Origin: Paractinoplanes toevensis
Lineage (GTDB): Bacteria > Actinomycetota > Actinomycetes > Mycobacteriales > Micromonosporaceae
DNA length: 64,000 nucleotides
Direction: 5' to 3'
NCBI RefSeq assembly: GCF_018332695.1
Contig: NZ_BOQN01000040.1
Span: 1 to 64,000, forward strand
The position numbers and the translations under genes were made by a program. Position 1 is the first letter of the stretch. Every line of letters begins with the position of its first letter. Below, in pieces: positions 8,199-18,960 of the stretch. Under the pieces are notes generated by a model. That model had not been told where the DNA came from. It did no database searches and saw only the letters and a list, made by a program, of their open reading frames with translations.

Positions 8199-8701
8199 AT
8201 GAACATCCGTCGCTGGATTGCTGATCCCTTCGTGCGCGGTCTGACCGGTCTGCCCCTCGCTCTCGCCGCGGTGCCGATGGCCCCGGCCGGCCGCTCCGCC
8301 GCGGCGGGACGGCGTCAGCTGCGCGTGGCGGCCCGGTTCCCCGGTCCCGGAGCCGGTCCCGGAGCCGGTTCCGCCGTGCGCGACATCGGCGTGGGCCGGG
8401 TGCTGGGGCACAGCGCGCTGATGCTGGTCCCGGCCGCCCTCGCGTTCGCGCTCGCGGCCATGCAGCTGTTTCTCGCCTGGTCCGGCTATCTGTATCCGCT
8501 GCGGCCGGACACGATCGCCGCTTTGGGGCACCCGTTCACGCCGGACCGGCAGGTGCTCCCCGGAGCATGGGGTGGGCCCACGCTCGCCGGAGCGTGGGCC
8601 GTCCATGCCGCTGTCGCGCTCGGCTCGCAGGCGGTCTGCGCGGTCCTGCTGGTGGGTCTGTGCGTGGTGCAGAACGCCGGCGCGCGATGGCTGGCGAAGC
8701 C

Positions 8702-8705
<4 letters not shown>
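8199..8705 (+). CDS. Predicted membrane protein resembling a sensor-kinase membrane module
   Basis: A 168-residue protein with at least two confident hydrophobic segments (VLGHSALMLVPAALAFALAAMQLFL and AWAVHAAVALGSQAVCAVLLVGLCVV) and a weaker N-terminal one. Between them is a Pro/Gly linker with a short GPGA repeat. The layout resembles the membrane sensor domain found ahead of some actinobacterial histidine kinases, but no kinase domain follows, so it may be a standalone or cut-down module. ATG 8199 is chosen over an upstream in-frame GTG overlapping the hydrolase stop. Its TAA shares a TTAA with the convergent ABC gene. Confidence 0.55.
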
Positions 8706-11050
<2,345 letters not shown>

Positions 11051-11058
11051 CGGTTCTC

Positions 11059-11505
11059 CTAGGTCAGCCAGATTCCTGCGCGCATGAGGTCGCGGCCGGA
11101 CAGCTCACTGTCGTCACGCCAGGCCTGCACGCGCCGCGGAGTCACCCGGAACCAGTTGAAGCCGGGCAGCCCGCGCGGGTCGAAACCGGTGCGCTCGGCG
11201 AACCGGTCACCCCGCTCCCGCGGCAGCGCGTCCAACTCGAGGACCTCGACTTCGCCATCGATCATAGCGACGTCGCGGGTCGGCCCCAGCCCCAGCCGGA
11301 ACGCCCCGTCGGCCAGGTTACGGCCGGTCCGGCTGTTCATCGAGGTGGCCAGCAGCAGCGTGGTGCCGTCCCACTCGAACGAGAGCGGAACCAGCCACGG
11401 TTCACCCGCCGGGGACGAGGTGGCCACCCACAGGTCCACTTCGCTGTTCAGCAGGTGCTCGGTGTCGTGGCGGCGCTGCGCGCGGGAGCGGGGTGCCGGC
11501 TTCAC
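11059..11505 (-). CDS. Pyridoxamine-5'-phosphate-oxidase-like FMN split-barrel protein
   Basis: A 148-residue split beta-barrel protein: LNSEVDLWVATSSPAGEPWLVPLSFEWDGTTLLLATSMNSRTGRNLADG covers the usual FMN/F420-binding strands, and the C-terminus ends with FRVTPRRVQAWRDDSELSGRDLMRAGIWL, as in actinobacterial members. These bind FMN, F420 or haem, and reduce or hold small substrates. ATGA overlap (4 bp) with the upstream VOC gene shows an operon. The exact cofactor cannot be told from the sequence. Confidence 0.85.
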   Translation of the reverse strand: MKPAPRSRAQRRHDTEHLLNSEVDLWVATSSPAGEPWLVPLSFEWDGTTLLLATSMNSRTGRNLADGAFRLGLGPTRDVAMIDGEVEVLELDALPRERGDRFAERTGFDPRGLPGFNWFRVTPRRVQAWRDDSELSGRDLMRAGIWLT

Positions 11506-11846
11506 TTGTCCTGCACCAGTCCCAGGACGTTACCGTCGGTGTCGGTGAAGGAGGCGACGAGCCGGCCACCGCCGACGTCGTGCGGCTGCTCCTTGACGGT
11601 GGCACCCGCGGCGGTCACCTCGGCCAGCTTGGCCTCGATGTCGTCGACGTGCCAATAGGCGGTGGGGCCGGTGAGCCCCTGCGGCCCGCCACCGGGCACC
11701 AGGCCGATGTGCTGGCCGGCGACGTCGAACCCGACGTACCACTCGCTGTCCGCGGCCGGCTGCGTCTCCAGCAGCGCCGCGTAGACGGCCTTCGCTTTGC
11801 CCAGGTCAGCAACGGGGTGCAGGACAGTCTTGATGCCGTGGTTCAT
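11502..11846 (-). CDS. VOC (glyoxalase/bleomycin-resistance) family protein
   Basis: A 114-residue vicinal-oxygen-chelate protein with paired beta-alpha-beta-beta-beta modules: TVLHPVADLGKAKAVYAALL at the start and GGGRLVASFTDTDGNVLGLVQD at the end. One module pair per chain implies a dimer. Members bind metals or drugs and include resistance proteins; the ligand here is unknown. It heads the operon running into the FMN-barrel and UvrA-like genes. The stretch from 11847 to 12067 is the divergent promoter region shared with the glycosyltransferase operon. Confidence 0.85.
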   Translation of the reverse strand: MNHGIKTVLHPVADLGKAKAVYAALLETQPAADSEWYVGFDVAGQHIGLVPGGGPQGLTGPTAYWHVDDIEAKLAEVTAAGATVKEQPHDVGGGRLVASFTDTDGNVLGLVQDK

Positions 11847-12067
11847 GATCTTTCCTCATCTCTGTCGTCCTGGGAGAAACGCTAACGGCGCCGTCCGGCC
11901 GGGACTTCTCGTTTCCTGACCGGTTACCGGGTTGCACGCCGGGCCGGGAAGAGATTTGTATCTCCTGTGCAACTCCCATGAACGTGCCACGTCGCCGGCA
12001 ACCCGTCCGGCCGCCCTCGCCGGTTGGCCCAACCTTTCCTCGGCGAAGATCAGGAAGGGGAGACGTC

Positions 12068-13030
12068 ATGGATGTGCCGCGACTGTCCGTAGTTGTGCCC
12101 GTGTTCAACGAGGAGGACGTGCTGCCGCTGTTCGCCGACCGGATGCGCCCGGTGCTCGACGGCCTCGGCGTGCCGTACGAGGTGCTCACCGTGGACGACG
12201 GCAGCTCCGACGCCACCCCGGCGGTGCTGGAGGTGATGCGCCGCCGGTGGCCACAGTTGCGAGTGGTCCGGCTGCGGCGCAACAGCGGCCACCAGAACGC
12301 TCTCTCGGCCGGTCTGCACCGGGCCCGCGGGCAGTACGTGGTCAGCATCGACGTCGACCTGCAGGACCCGCCCGAGGTGATCGCGGAGATGCTGCGACTG
12401 GCCGAGACCGGCGGGCTCGACGTCGTCTACGGGGTGCGCGCCGACCGCAGCACCGACAGCCCGTTCAAGCGGTGGACGGCCGCGCTCTACTACCGCCTGG
12501 TCCGGCGGGTGGTCGGCGCTCCGGTGCCGGCCGAGGCCGGCGATTTCCGGCTCCTGAGCCGTACGGCGGTGGAGGCGCTGGCCGGGCTGCCCGAGCACCG
12601 CCCGGTCTACCGCCTGCTGGTGCCGTGGCTGGGCCTGCCCAGCGGCGAGGTGACCTATGCGCGGGAGCGGCGCGCCGCCGGGCGTTCGAAGTACCCGATC
12701 GGCAAAATGATCCGGCTGGCGGTGGACAGCTTCACCGGCTTCTCGGCCGCCCCGCTGCGGGTCGCCACCTGGCTGGGCAGTGTCGGCATAGCGCTGTGCG
12801 TGCTGCTGGCGGCGGCCGGGCTGGCCGCGCACGAACGGGGCACCGTCGTGCCCGGCTGGACGTCGATCCTGGTGGCGATGGTGTTCCTGGGCGCGCTGCA
12901 ACTGCTCTGCCTGGGGCTGCTCGGCGAGTACGTGGCGCGCATCTTCACCGCCATGCAGGGCCGCCCGGCGTACGTGATCGTTTCGGATTCCGCCCTGGAG
13001 GGGAGCCGCGTTGCAGTCGCTTCTCGCTGA
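12068..13030 (+). CDS. Family 2 glycosyltransferase (dolichol/polyprenyl-phosphate mannosyltransferase-like)
   Basis: A 320-residue GT2 enzyme. The N-terminal GT-A fold has LSVVVPVFNEEDVL, the nucleotide site VDDGSSD, and the DXD-like VDVDLQDPP, followed by the ERRAGRSKYP motif that closes the catalytic domain. Two C-terminal membrane helices follow (about residues 230-255 and 270-295). It probably moves mannose or glucose from a nucleotide sugar to undecaprenyl phosphate at the inner membrane face. ATG 12068 has a strong AGGAAGGGGAG site. The downstream mannosyltransferase gene overlaps it by 20 bp and is the likely user of the lipid-linked sugar. Confidence 0.92.
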   Translation: MDVPRLSVVVPVFNEEDVLPLFADRMRPVLDGLGVPYEVLTVDDGSSDATPAVLEVMRRRWPQLRVVRLRRNSGHQNALSAGLHRARGQYVVSIDVDLQDPPEVIAEMLRLAETGGLDVVYGVRADRSTDSPFKRWTAALYYRLVRRVVGAPVPAEAGDFRLLSRTAVEALAGLPEHRPVYRLLVPWLGLPSGEVTYARERRAAGRSKYPIGKMIRLAVDSFTGFSAAPLRVATWLGSVGIALCVLLAAAGLAAHERGTVVPGWTSILVAMVFLGALQLLCLGLLGEYVARIFTAMQGRPAYVIVSDSALEGSRVAVASR

Positions 13031-14171
13031 GCCGGCCCAGACCGCGCCGGACCGGCCGGTCGTTCCGCCGGCCGGCCGGCCCTGGCGGTCGGCGCTGCTG
13101 GCGGCCCTCGCGGTCTGGTCGGCGATCACCGTCACGCACCTGGCCGTGATGGCCCTGGCCGGGCTGCCCCGGGGCGGCCGGATCCCGGATCTGCTGCTCA
13201 GCCTGAACGGCTGGGACGCCGGGCACTACGTCCGGATCGCCGAGAGCGGCTACCACCTGGGCCCGGGCTTCCCGGCGTTCTTCCCGCTGTACCCGCTGCT
13301 GATCCACCTCACCGGAGGCACCCCGCTCAGCGCCCTGTTCGTCGCCAACGCCGCCGCGTTCGGTGCCCTGGCGGTGCTGCACCGGCTGGCCGCCCACGAG
13401 TTCGGCCCGGCGGTGGCCCAGCGCGCCACCTGGTATCTGGCCGCCTTCCCGACCGGGTTCTTCCTGTTCATCGGCTACAACGAGTCGCTGTTCATCCTGC
13501 TCGCGGTGGGCGCGCTGTACGCCGGGCGGCGCGGACACTGGTGGCTGGCCGGTGCGCTGGGCGCGCTGTCGTCGGCCACCCGGCTGTTCGGCCTGTTGCT
13601 GATGGTGCCGCTCGCGATCGAGTACCTGCGCCAGCGGCGGCGGCTCGGCCCGGACGTGCTGAGCCTGGCGCTGATCCCGCTGGGCGTGGTCGCCTACGCC
13701 GTCTACTGCGCGATCGAGCTGGGCAACCCGCTCGCGTTCAGTGCGGCCCAGGACCAGTGGGGCCGCCGGTACACGTTCCCCGGCGAGGCCTGGCTGATCG
13801 CGGTCCGCCAGATGGGCGGGCACCACCTGCGCGACAAGGCGACACTGGCCGCGATCCTGGACACCGGCACCATCCTGATCGCCGTGGTGCTGCTGATCCT
13901 GTGCGTCGCCGGCCCGTTCAAGTTCCGGCGCGACCAGCTCTACCTGGTGGTGCAGGGCGCGATCACTCTTGCCCTGCTGATGTCCACCGAGGTCGGCGGC
14001 CGGTCGATGCAGTCGGCCGCGCGGTACGCGATGGAGGCGGTGGCGATCTTCCTGGTGCTGGCCCGGATGGGCGCCAACCAGATCGTCGACCGGAGCGTGC
14101 TGGTGATCGGCATCGCCCTGCACGCGGTCTTCCTGGTGATCTTCATGGCCGGCACGTTCCTGGTCGGCTGA
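13011..14171 (+). CDS. PIG-V-like integral membrane mannosyltransferase
   Basis: A 386-residue protein with about nine or ten membrane helices and the luminal-type catalytic motif WDAGHYVRIAESGY (about residues 68-81), as in PIG-V/GPI mannosyltransferase II-like GT-C enzymes. It presumably takes a polyprenyl-phosphate-linked hexose made by the GT2 partner and transfers it outside the cell; the acceptor is unknown. The start is TTG at 13011, 20 bp inside the GT2 gene, with GGAGGGGAG upstream at good spacing, so translation is coupled. Confidence 0.85.
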   Translation: MQSLLAEPAQTAPDRPVVPPAGRPWRSALLAALAVWSAITVTHLAVMALAGLPRGGRIPDLLLSLNGWDAGHYVRIAESGYHLGPGFPAFFPLYPLLIHLTGGTPLSALFVANAAAFGALAVLHRLAAHEFGPAVAQRATWYLAAFPTGFFLFIGYNESLFILLAVGALYAGRRGHWWLAGALGALSSATRLFGLLLMVPLAIEYLRQRRRLGPDVLSLALIPLGVVAYAVYCAIELGNPLAFSAAQDQWGRRYTFPGEAWLIAVRQMGGHHLRDKATLAAILDTGTILIAVVLLILCVAGPFKFRRDQLYLVVQGAITLALLMSTEVGGRSMQSAARYAMEAVAIFLVLARMGANQIVDRSVLVIGIALHAVFLVIFMAGTFLVG

Positions 14172-14172
14172 C

Positions 14173-14658
14173 TCACTGCTCCCGGTCGAGCTGTTCCCGT
14201 TCGAGCTCCGCGAGCCGCTTGCGCACCTTGTCGCCGATCGTGGTCAGGGTGCGCAGCTCCGCCGGGGTGAGGTGGTCGATCAGCGCGCTGCGGACGTCGG
14301 CGACGTGCTGCGGAGCGGCCACCTCGATCAGGTCGCGGCCCCGCGGCGCGATGACGACGACCGCCCCGCGCTGGTCGGTGAGGCATCGTTCGCGGGTGAC
14401 CAGGTCGCGGTTCTCCATCCGGCCGAGGTGCTGGGACAGGCGGCTCTTCTCCCAGCGCAGCAGGCCGCCGAGCTCGAACGGCCGGAGCCGCCCCTCGGGC
14501 GCCTCGGAGAGATGGGCCAGCACCTGGTAGTCGGCGTCGGACAGCCCGCACCGGGTGCGCAGCTGCCGATCGAGGAACTCCGACAGGCCGTCCTGCATCG
14601 TCATCAGGCTGCGCCAGGCCCGCTGCTCCGGCTCGTCCAGCCACCGCGGCTCGGTCAT
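14173..14658 (-). CDS. MarR-family transcriptional regulator
   Basis: A 161-residue winged-helix repressor: DADYQVLAHLSEAPEGRLRPFELGGLLRWEKSRLSQHLGRMENRDLV is the helix-turn-helix, and TDQRGAVVVIAPRGRDLIE the wing. Members release DNA on binding phenolics or oxidants. It is divergent from a nitroreductase gene, and two TCTGGTT-N8-AACCA dyads lie in the 84-bp space between them, so it very probably represses both genes. It ends one base after the convergent mannosyltransferase gene. Confidence 0.93.
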   Translation of the reverse strand: MTEPRWLDEPEQRAWRSLMTMQDGLSEFLDRQLRTRCGLSDADYQVLAHLSEAPEGRLRPFELGGLLRWEKSRLSQHLGRMENRDLVTRERCLTDQRGAVVVIAPRGRDLIEVAAPQHVADVRSALIDHLTPAELRTLTTIGDKVRKRLAELEREQLDREQ

Positions 14659-14673
14659 GTTCGTCACTCTACA

Positions 14674-14694
14674 TCTGGTTGACGTGTGAACCAA
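14674..14694. promoter_or_regulatory. Predicted MarR operator O1
   Basis: TCTGGTT (14674-14680), 8 bp, AACCAAT: a near-perfect dyad. It covers the TTGACG -35 box of the nitroreductase promoter. Its centre is 34 bp, about three helical turns, from that of O2. Confidence 0.75.
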
Positions 14695-14708
14695 TCCGCG
14701 CCTACGGT
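14679..14708 (+). promoter_or_regulatory. Sigma-70-like promoter for the nitroreductase gene
   Basis: TTGACG (14679-14684), 18-bp spacer, TACGGT (14703-14708). The -35 box lies in operator O1 and the transcription start would fall in O2, which fits repression by MarR. Confidence 0.55.
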
Positions 14709-14729
14709 CTGGTTCACACATTAACCAGA
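14708..14729. promoter_or_regulatory. Predicted MarR operator O2
   Basis: TCTGGTT (14708-14714), 8 bp, AACCAGA (14723-14729): a perfect 7-bp dyad with the same 8-bp gap as O1. Confidence 0.8.
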
Positions 14730-14742
14730 TTGGCGGACGGAC

Positions 14743-15342
14743 ATGACCAACCTCGAAAGCCTGGACGAGAAGGCGAAGCACGTGCTGTTCACCGGCGCGC
14801 GGACCGCCAACACGTTTGCCGGCACCCCGGTCAGCGACGCAGAGTTGACGGATATCTGGGAGCTGGCCCGGTGGGCGCCGACCGCGGCCAACACCCAGCC
14901 GCTGCGGGTGCTCTACATCCGCCCCGGCGAGGGCCGGGACCGGCTGGTCAAGCACATGAACGAGGGCAATCGGGCCAAGACGGCGGACGCGCCGGCGGTG
15001 GCCGTCCTGGCCATGGACACCCGGTTCCACGAGCACATCCCGGCGGTGCTGCCGTTCCGGCCGGAGCTGAAGGACGTCTTCGACGCCGACGACGCGCGGC
15101 GCACCGAGGCGGCCACCTTCAACGCCACGCTGCAGGCCGGCTACTTCATCCTGGCCGTCCGGGCTCTCGGGCTGGCGGCCGGGCCGATGGGCGGCTTCGA
15201 CGCGGCGGGGATCGACGCCGAGTTCTTCCCCGACGGCCGCTACCGCTCGATCCTCGTCGTCAACATCGGGCACCCCGGCGAGAACCCGTGGTTCGGCCGG
15301 TTGCCCCGCCTGGACCACGACGACGTCGTCCAGTGGGCCTGA
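14743..15342 (+). CDS. Nitroreductase-family protein, RutE/malonic-semialdehyde-reductase-like
   Basis: A 199-residue FMN flavoprotein. The pattern FTGARTANTFAGTPVSDAELTDIWELARWAPTAANTQPLRVLYI and the later AGPMGGFDAAGIDAEFF match the RutE-type branch of the nitroreductases, which reduces malonic semialdehyde or other small electrophiles with NAD(P)H. There are no other rut genes nearby, so pyrimidine breakdown is not supported. The divergent MarR gene and two operators suggest induction by an electrophile or aromatic compound. Confidence 0.88.
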   Translation: MTNLESLDEKAKHVLFTGARTANTFAGTPVSDAELTDIWELARWAPTAANTQPLRVLYIRPGEGRDRLVKHMNEGNRAKTADAPAVAVLAMDTRFHEHIPAVLPFRPELKDVFDADDARRTEAATFNATLQAGYFILAVRALGLAAGPMGGFDAAGIDAEFFPDGRYRSILVVNIGHPGENPWFGRLPRLDHDDVVQWA

Positions 15343-15347
15343 CGACG

Positions 15348-16394
15348 TCAGGCGGGCGGGAAGGACACCTGCACCCGCAGGCCGTCGTGGCCGGTCGACG
15401 AGGCCGCGATGATGCCGTCGTGGGCGCGGACGATGGACCGGGCGATCGCCAGCCCCAGGCCGGCGCCGCCGCTGTGGTCGATGCGGGCGGCGGCGCGCCG
15501 GCGGAACGGCTCGAACAGCGCGGACACCTCGTCCGCGGGCACGTCGTCGCCGGTGTTGGTGACGATCAGGGCCGGGTCGTCGCCGACCTCGATCTCGACG
15601 GTGCCGTCGGCCCGGTTGTACTTGAGCGCGTTCTGCACCAGGTTGGTGATCAGCCGTTCGAGCAGCACCTGCTCGCCGAGCACGGTGCGGGGGCGCAGCC
15701 GGGTGCTGATCGTGACCCCGGCCTCGGCCGCCGCGGCCCGGTGCTTGTCGGCCACCGCGGCCACGATCTCGTCCAGCCGCAGCGGCGTCCGGGCGAGCAG
15801 CCCGCGGTCGCTCTCACTGAGCACCAGCAGGCCCTCGATCAGCCGTTCGTTGCGCTCGTTGGTCTCCAGCAACTGCGCGGTGAGCAGGGTGAGCTGGTCG
15901 TCGCTGAGGCTGCGGGCCATGCTCACCTCGATCAGCGTGCGCTGCACGGCGAGCGGGGTGCGCAGCTCGTGCGACGCGTCCGCGGCGAACCGGCGCTGCG
16001 CCTCGTAACCGATCGCGATCCGGTCCATCATCTCGTCGATCGCCCGGCCCAGTACGGCCAGCTCGTCGGAGCCCGGGCCGGGGCGCAGGCGGTAGCCGAG
16101 GTTCTGCGGGCCGACGCTCGCGATCACCGGAGCCAGGTCGGCGACCGGGCGCAGGCACCAGCGCACCAGCAGCCCACCGGCGGCCAGGAGGAGCAGCAGC
16201 ACCGCGAGCAGGGCGAGCGCGGTGAACAGCTCGAGGTGCTGGACGAGCTGCCCGCAGACGTTCTGCGGCGTGCACCAGGACGGCCCGAAGTCGCGCGCCA
16301 GCCGCACCAGCCGGTCCGCCGCCGGTTGCGTGAACTGCGAGGTGACCAGCAGGATCGCGCAGACCAGCAGGATGCGCCGGGCCGGGGACCTCAT
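15348..16394 (-). CDS. Sensor histidine kinase
   Basis: A 348-residue membrane kinase. Two membrane helices (about residues 8-24 and 60-82) flank a short external loop of about 35 residues with two Cys. HAMP follows, then HisKA with the phospho-acceptor His in DASHELRTPLAVQRT, and HATPase_c with NLVQNALKYN (N box), VTNTGDDVP (G1) and GAGLGLAIARSI (G2). It phosphorylates the response regulator, whose stop overlaps its start by 4 bp (ATGA). The signal is unknown; the neighbouring divergent secreted protease may be a target. Confidence 0.93.
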   Translation of the reverse strand: MRSPARRILLVCAILLVTSQFTQPAADRLVRLARDFGPSWCTPQNVCGQLVQHLELFTALALLAVLLLLLAAGGLLVRWCLRPVADLAPVIASVGPQNLGYRLRPGPGSDELAVLGRAIDEMMDRIAIGYEAQRRFAADASHELRTPLAVQRTLIEVSMARSLSDDQLTLLTAQLLETNERNERLIEGLLVLSESDRGLLARTPLRLDEIVAAVADKHRAAAAEAGVTISTRLRPRTVLGEQVLLERLITNLVQNALKYNRADGTVEIEVGDDPALIVTNTGDDVPADEVSALFEPFRRRAAARIDHSGGAGLGLAIARSIVRAHDGIIAASSTGHDGLRVQVSFPPA

Positions 16395-17050
16395 GCGCCG
16401 AGCCGGTATCCGGTGCGCGGAACGGTGTGCAGGACCGGCGGATCGCCCAGCTTCCGGCGCAGCGTCATGACCGTCATCCGTACCGTGTTGGTGAAGGGAT
16501 CGGTGTTCTCGTCCCAGGCCTGTTCGAGCAGTTCCTCCGCGCTCACCACCCGGCCGCCGGCCCGCAGCATCACGTGCAGCACGGCGAACTCCTTCGGCGA
16601 GAGGGTCAGCACCCCGCCGTCGCGGGTGGCGGTGTGCCGGGTGACGTCCAGGACGATGCCGTCCTGCTCCAGCACCGGCGGCAGCGCCGGGGCGGAGCGC
16701 CGGGAGAGCGCCTGCAGCCGGGCCACCAGTTCGGCGAACGCGAACGGCTTGGTCAGGTAGTCGTCGGCGCCGAGCCCCAGGCCCTCGACCCGGTCGCGGA
16801 TGCCGGCCGCGGCGGTCAGCAGCAGCACCCGGGTGGTCAGCCCGGCGGTGGCCATCCAGCGCAGCACCTCGTCGCCGGTGCGGCCGGGCATGTCCCGGTC
16901 CAGCACCGCGACGTCGTAGCGGTTGACGCCGAGCCGCTCCAGGGCGGCGTCGCCGTCGTAGACGACGTCGACGGCCATGGACAACCGCCGCAGTCCCTCG
17001 GCGACCGTGTCGGCCATCAGTTTCTCGTCCTCAGCCACCAGTACGCGCAC
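16391..17050 (-). CDS. OmpR/PhoB-family response regulator
   Basis: A 219-residue regulator: a receiver domain with acidic pair AEDE, phospho-Asp in DVAVLDRDMPG and Lys in DDYLTKPF, then a winged-helix DNA-binding domain (LTLSPKEFAVLHVMLRAGGRVVS ... TVRMTVMTLRRKLGDPP ... GYRL). GTG 17050 (VRVLVAEDE) is the best start; the open frame extends 12 codons further without homology. It is the first gene of the two-component operon and is divergent from the serine protease. Confidence 0.93.
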   Translation of the reverse strand: MRVLVAEDEKLMADTVAEGLRRLSMAVDVVYDGDAALERLGVNRYDVAVLDRDMPGRTGDEVLRWMATAGLTTRVLLLTAAAGIRDRVEGLGLGADDYLTKPFAFAELVARLQALSRRSAPALPPVLEQDGIVLDVTRHTATRDGGVLTLSPKEFAVLHVMLRAGGRVVSAEELLEQAWDENTDPFTNTVRMTVMTLRRKLGDPPVLHTVPRTGYRLGA

Positions 17051-17127
17051 GCCGCCACCCTGGCACAGCCCGGATAAAGAAATCATAAGGACGCCGATGA
17101 CGGTCGCCTGACGGCCGGATCAGCACC

Positions 17128-18078
17128 GTGGTTCAGGTGTCGAAGACTCTGCTCAGGAGCCTGGTGGTCCTGCTGGCGGCGGTGGCCGGGGTGGCCGGGA
17201 CCGGCGGGCCCGCCGCGGCGATCGCGAACGGCCAGAACGCGCGCGACGGGGCCTATCCGTTCGCGGCCCTGCTGACCATGACCGGCCTGCCCGCCGACGG
17301 TGGTGGAACCCGGGACAGCTCCTGCTCGGGCGCGCTGATCGCACCCCGCTGGGTGATCACCGCCGGGCACTGCTTCCGGGACGGCGACGGCAAGCGCGTC
17401 AGCCGCCCGGTGGCCCGCCGCACCACCGCGACGATCGGCCGCACCCGGCTGAACGGTACGGGCGGCACGGTGGTCGAGGTCATCGCGGTGAAGCAGTCGG
17501 ACCGCACCGACGTGGCCCTGGCCGAGCTGGACGAGGAGGTCACCGGCATCACGCCGCTGCGGATCGCCACCGAGGCGCCCACTCCCGGCGAGGTGGTGCG
17601 GCTGGCCGGTTTCGGGCTGCTGGCCGACAGCGACGAGAGCCCGGCGACCCGGTTGCAGACCGGCCAGTTCACCGTCGGCCACATCGGCCCGGCGCTGATC
17701 GAGACGTCCGGCCGTGCCCCGCACCCGGACACCAGCCCGTGCCGGCACGACTCCGGCGGACCGTACTTCCGCCAGCCGAAGGGCCAGAGCCCGGTGCTGG
17801 TCGCGGTGGTCAGCTCGGGCCCGAGCTGTCCGCACACCGGTGGTGACGACAGCGCCCGGATCGACACCATCAGCGACTGGATCACCGCCGAGATCACCGC
17901 CGGGCCGGGCCCGGGCCGCTGGGGATGGCCGGTCGCGGCGGCGTCGGTAGCGGTGGCCCTGGTAGCGGTGGTGCTGGTCGCGGCGGTGCTCGTCGCGCGG
18001 CGGCGGAGAAAGCCGCCGGTGGCCCGGGCCGCCCCGGAGCGCTACCAAGCTCGCGAGTACGCGCCCCAGCGGCGTTAG
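17128..18078 (+). CDS. Secreted, C-terminally anchored trypsin-like serine protease
   Basis: A 316-residue S1-family protease. A signal peptide (about residues 1-30, ending GGPAAA) precedes the mature Ile-Ala-Asn-Gly N-terminus. The catalytic triad is His in TAGHC, Asp in RTDVALAEL and Ser in CRHDSGGPYF; the usual GDSGGP is HDSGGP here. After the catalytic domain (ending about residue 255) there is a membrane helix (about 268-292) and a basic RRRRK tail, so it stays on the outer face of the membrane. Start GTG 17128 or GTG 17137. It may cleave secreted proteins; the divergent two-component system could control it. Confidence 0.9.
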   Translation: MVQVSKTLLRSLVVLLAAVAGVAGTGGPAAAIANGQNARDGAYPFAALLTMTGLPADGGGTRDSSCSGALIAPRWVITAGHCFRDGDGKRVSRPVARRTTATIGRTRLNGTGGTVVEVIAVKQSDRTDVALAELDEEVTGITPLRIATEAPTPGEVVRLAGFGLLADSDESPATRLQTGQFTVGHIGPALIETSGRAPHPDTSPCRHDSGGPYFRQPKGQSPVLVAVVSSGPSCPHTGGDDSARIDTISDWITAEITAGPGPGRWGWPVAAASVAVALVAVVLVAAVLVARRRRKPPVARAAPERYQAREYAPQRR

Positions 18079-18902
18079 GTGCCCTCCCGGGCCTGGGTCA
18101 ACGCCCGGCGGGTCAGCGCCCGCAGGGCATGCGGGGCGAACTCCGCGTCGAGGCGCACGGCCGCGTCGGCCGCGGCGATGATGGCGCTGTCCGAGAACGA
18201 GGTACCGATCAGGACCCGCTCGGCCTGCCGCGCGCGGATCGGGCAGGGGCCGGCGTTCACCAGGCCGATCGCCGCCGCGGTGATCACGTCGTCCACCACG
18301 GTCACCGCGGCCAGCACGGCCGCCTCCGGGTAGATGCCGGGGCCGCGGCGGTCCTCGGCGTAGCCCGTGCCGGTGCCGGCCGGCAGGACGGGCAGGCGCA
18401 CCTCGGCCAGCAGCTCCTCCGGGCGGCGCACCGTCGTGAACGGCCCGGTGAAGAATCGCTCCGCGGCCACCGTCCGGGTCCCGTCCGGGCCGGTCAGGTC
18501 GATGTCGGCGCCGACGGTCACCGCCATGACCGGCCATTCGGCGGCCGGGTGCGCGTACGCCAGGCTGCCCAGCATCGTGCCCCGGGCCCGGACCGGCGGA
18601 TGCCCGATGTTGCGGACGACCAGGCGCAGCAGGTCGCCGAGCGCGCCGCCGACGGCCGATGACTCGAACACCCGGTGCCGGACGAGCGGGCCGACCCGCA
18701 GCACGCCGTCCGTCTCGGTGAGCGTCGCGAGCTCGGTCACCCGGTTGATGTCGACCAGCCGGCGCGGCAGCGCGGTGCGCCGGGCCAGGTCGTGGACGAG
18801 ACTCTGCCCGCCGGCCAGCACCGACGCGTCACCGTCCGCGAGGGCAGCCCGCACCTCGTCGTAGCTGCCCGCGGCGACGTAGTCCACCGCTGCCGCAGTC
18901 AT
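18075..18902 (-). CDS. FAD-binding subunit of a molybdenum hydroxylase (CoxM/XdhB-like), orphan
   Basis: A 275-residue protein of the CO-dehydrogenase medium-subunit family: YVAAGSYDEVRAALADGDASVLAGGQSLVHDLARR is the N-terminal FAD pyrophosphate-binding region, and NIGHPPVRARGTMLGSLAYAHPAAEWPV the second FAD contact segment. In known enzymes it passes electrons from a molybdopterin subunit through a 2Fe-2S subunit to FAD. Neither partner is encoded beside it, so it must use distant partners or is a leftover. ATG 18902 follows GGAGGG; the frame extends further upstream without homology. Its stop overlaps the convergent protease stop by 4 bp. Confidence 0.88.
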   Translation of the reverse strand: MTAAAVDYVAAGSYDEVRAALADGDASVLAGGQSLVHDLARRTALPRRLVDINRVTELATLTETDGVLRVGPLVRHRVFESSAVGGALGDLLRLVVRNIGHPPVRARGTMLGSLAYAHPAAEWPVMAVTVGADIDLTGPDGTRTVAAERFFTGPFTTVRRPEELLAEVRLPVLPAGTGTGYAEDRRGPGIYPEAAVLAAVTVVDDVITAAAIGLVNAGPCPIRARQAERVLIGTSFSDSAIIAAADAAVRLDAEFAPHALRALTRRALTQAREGT

Positions 18903-18960
18903 CGCCGTCACCCTCCGCTCTTCCGGTCGAAGCTCCCCAAGCGACTCAGCAGATATTGCC

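Noticed and set aside
14743..15342. Part of a pyrimidine-degradation (rut) cluster
   Set aside because: Only a RutE-like protein is present; RutA-D and RutF are absent nearby.
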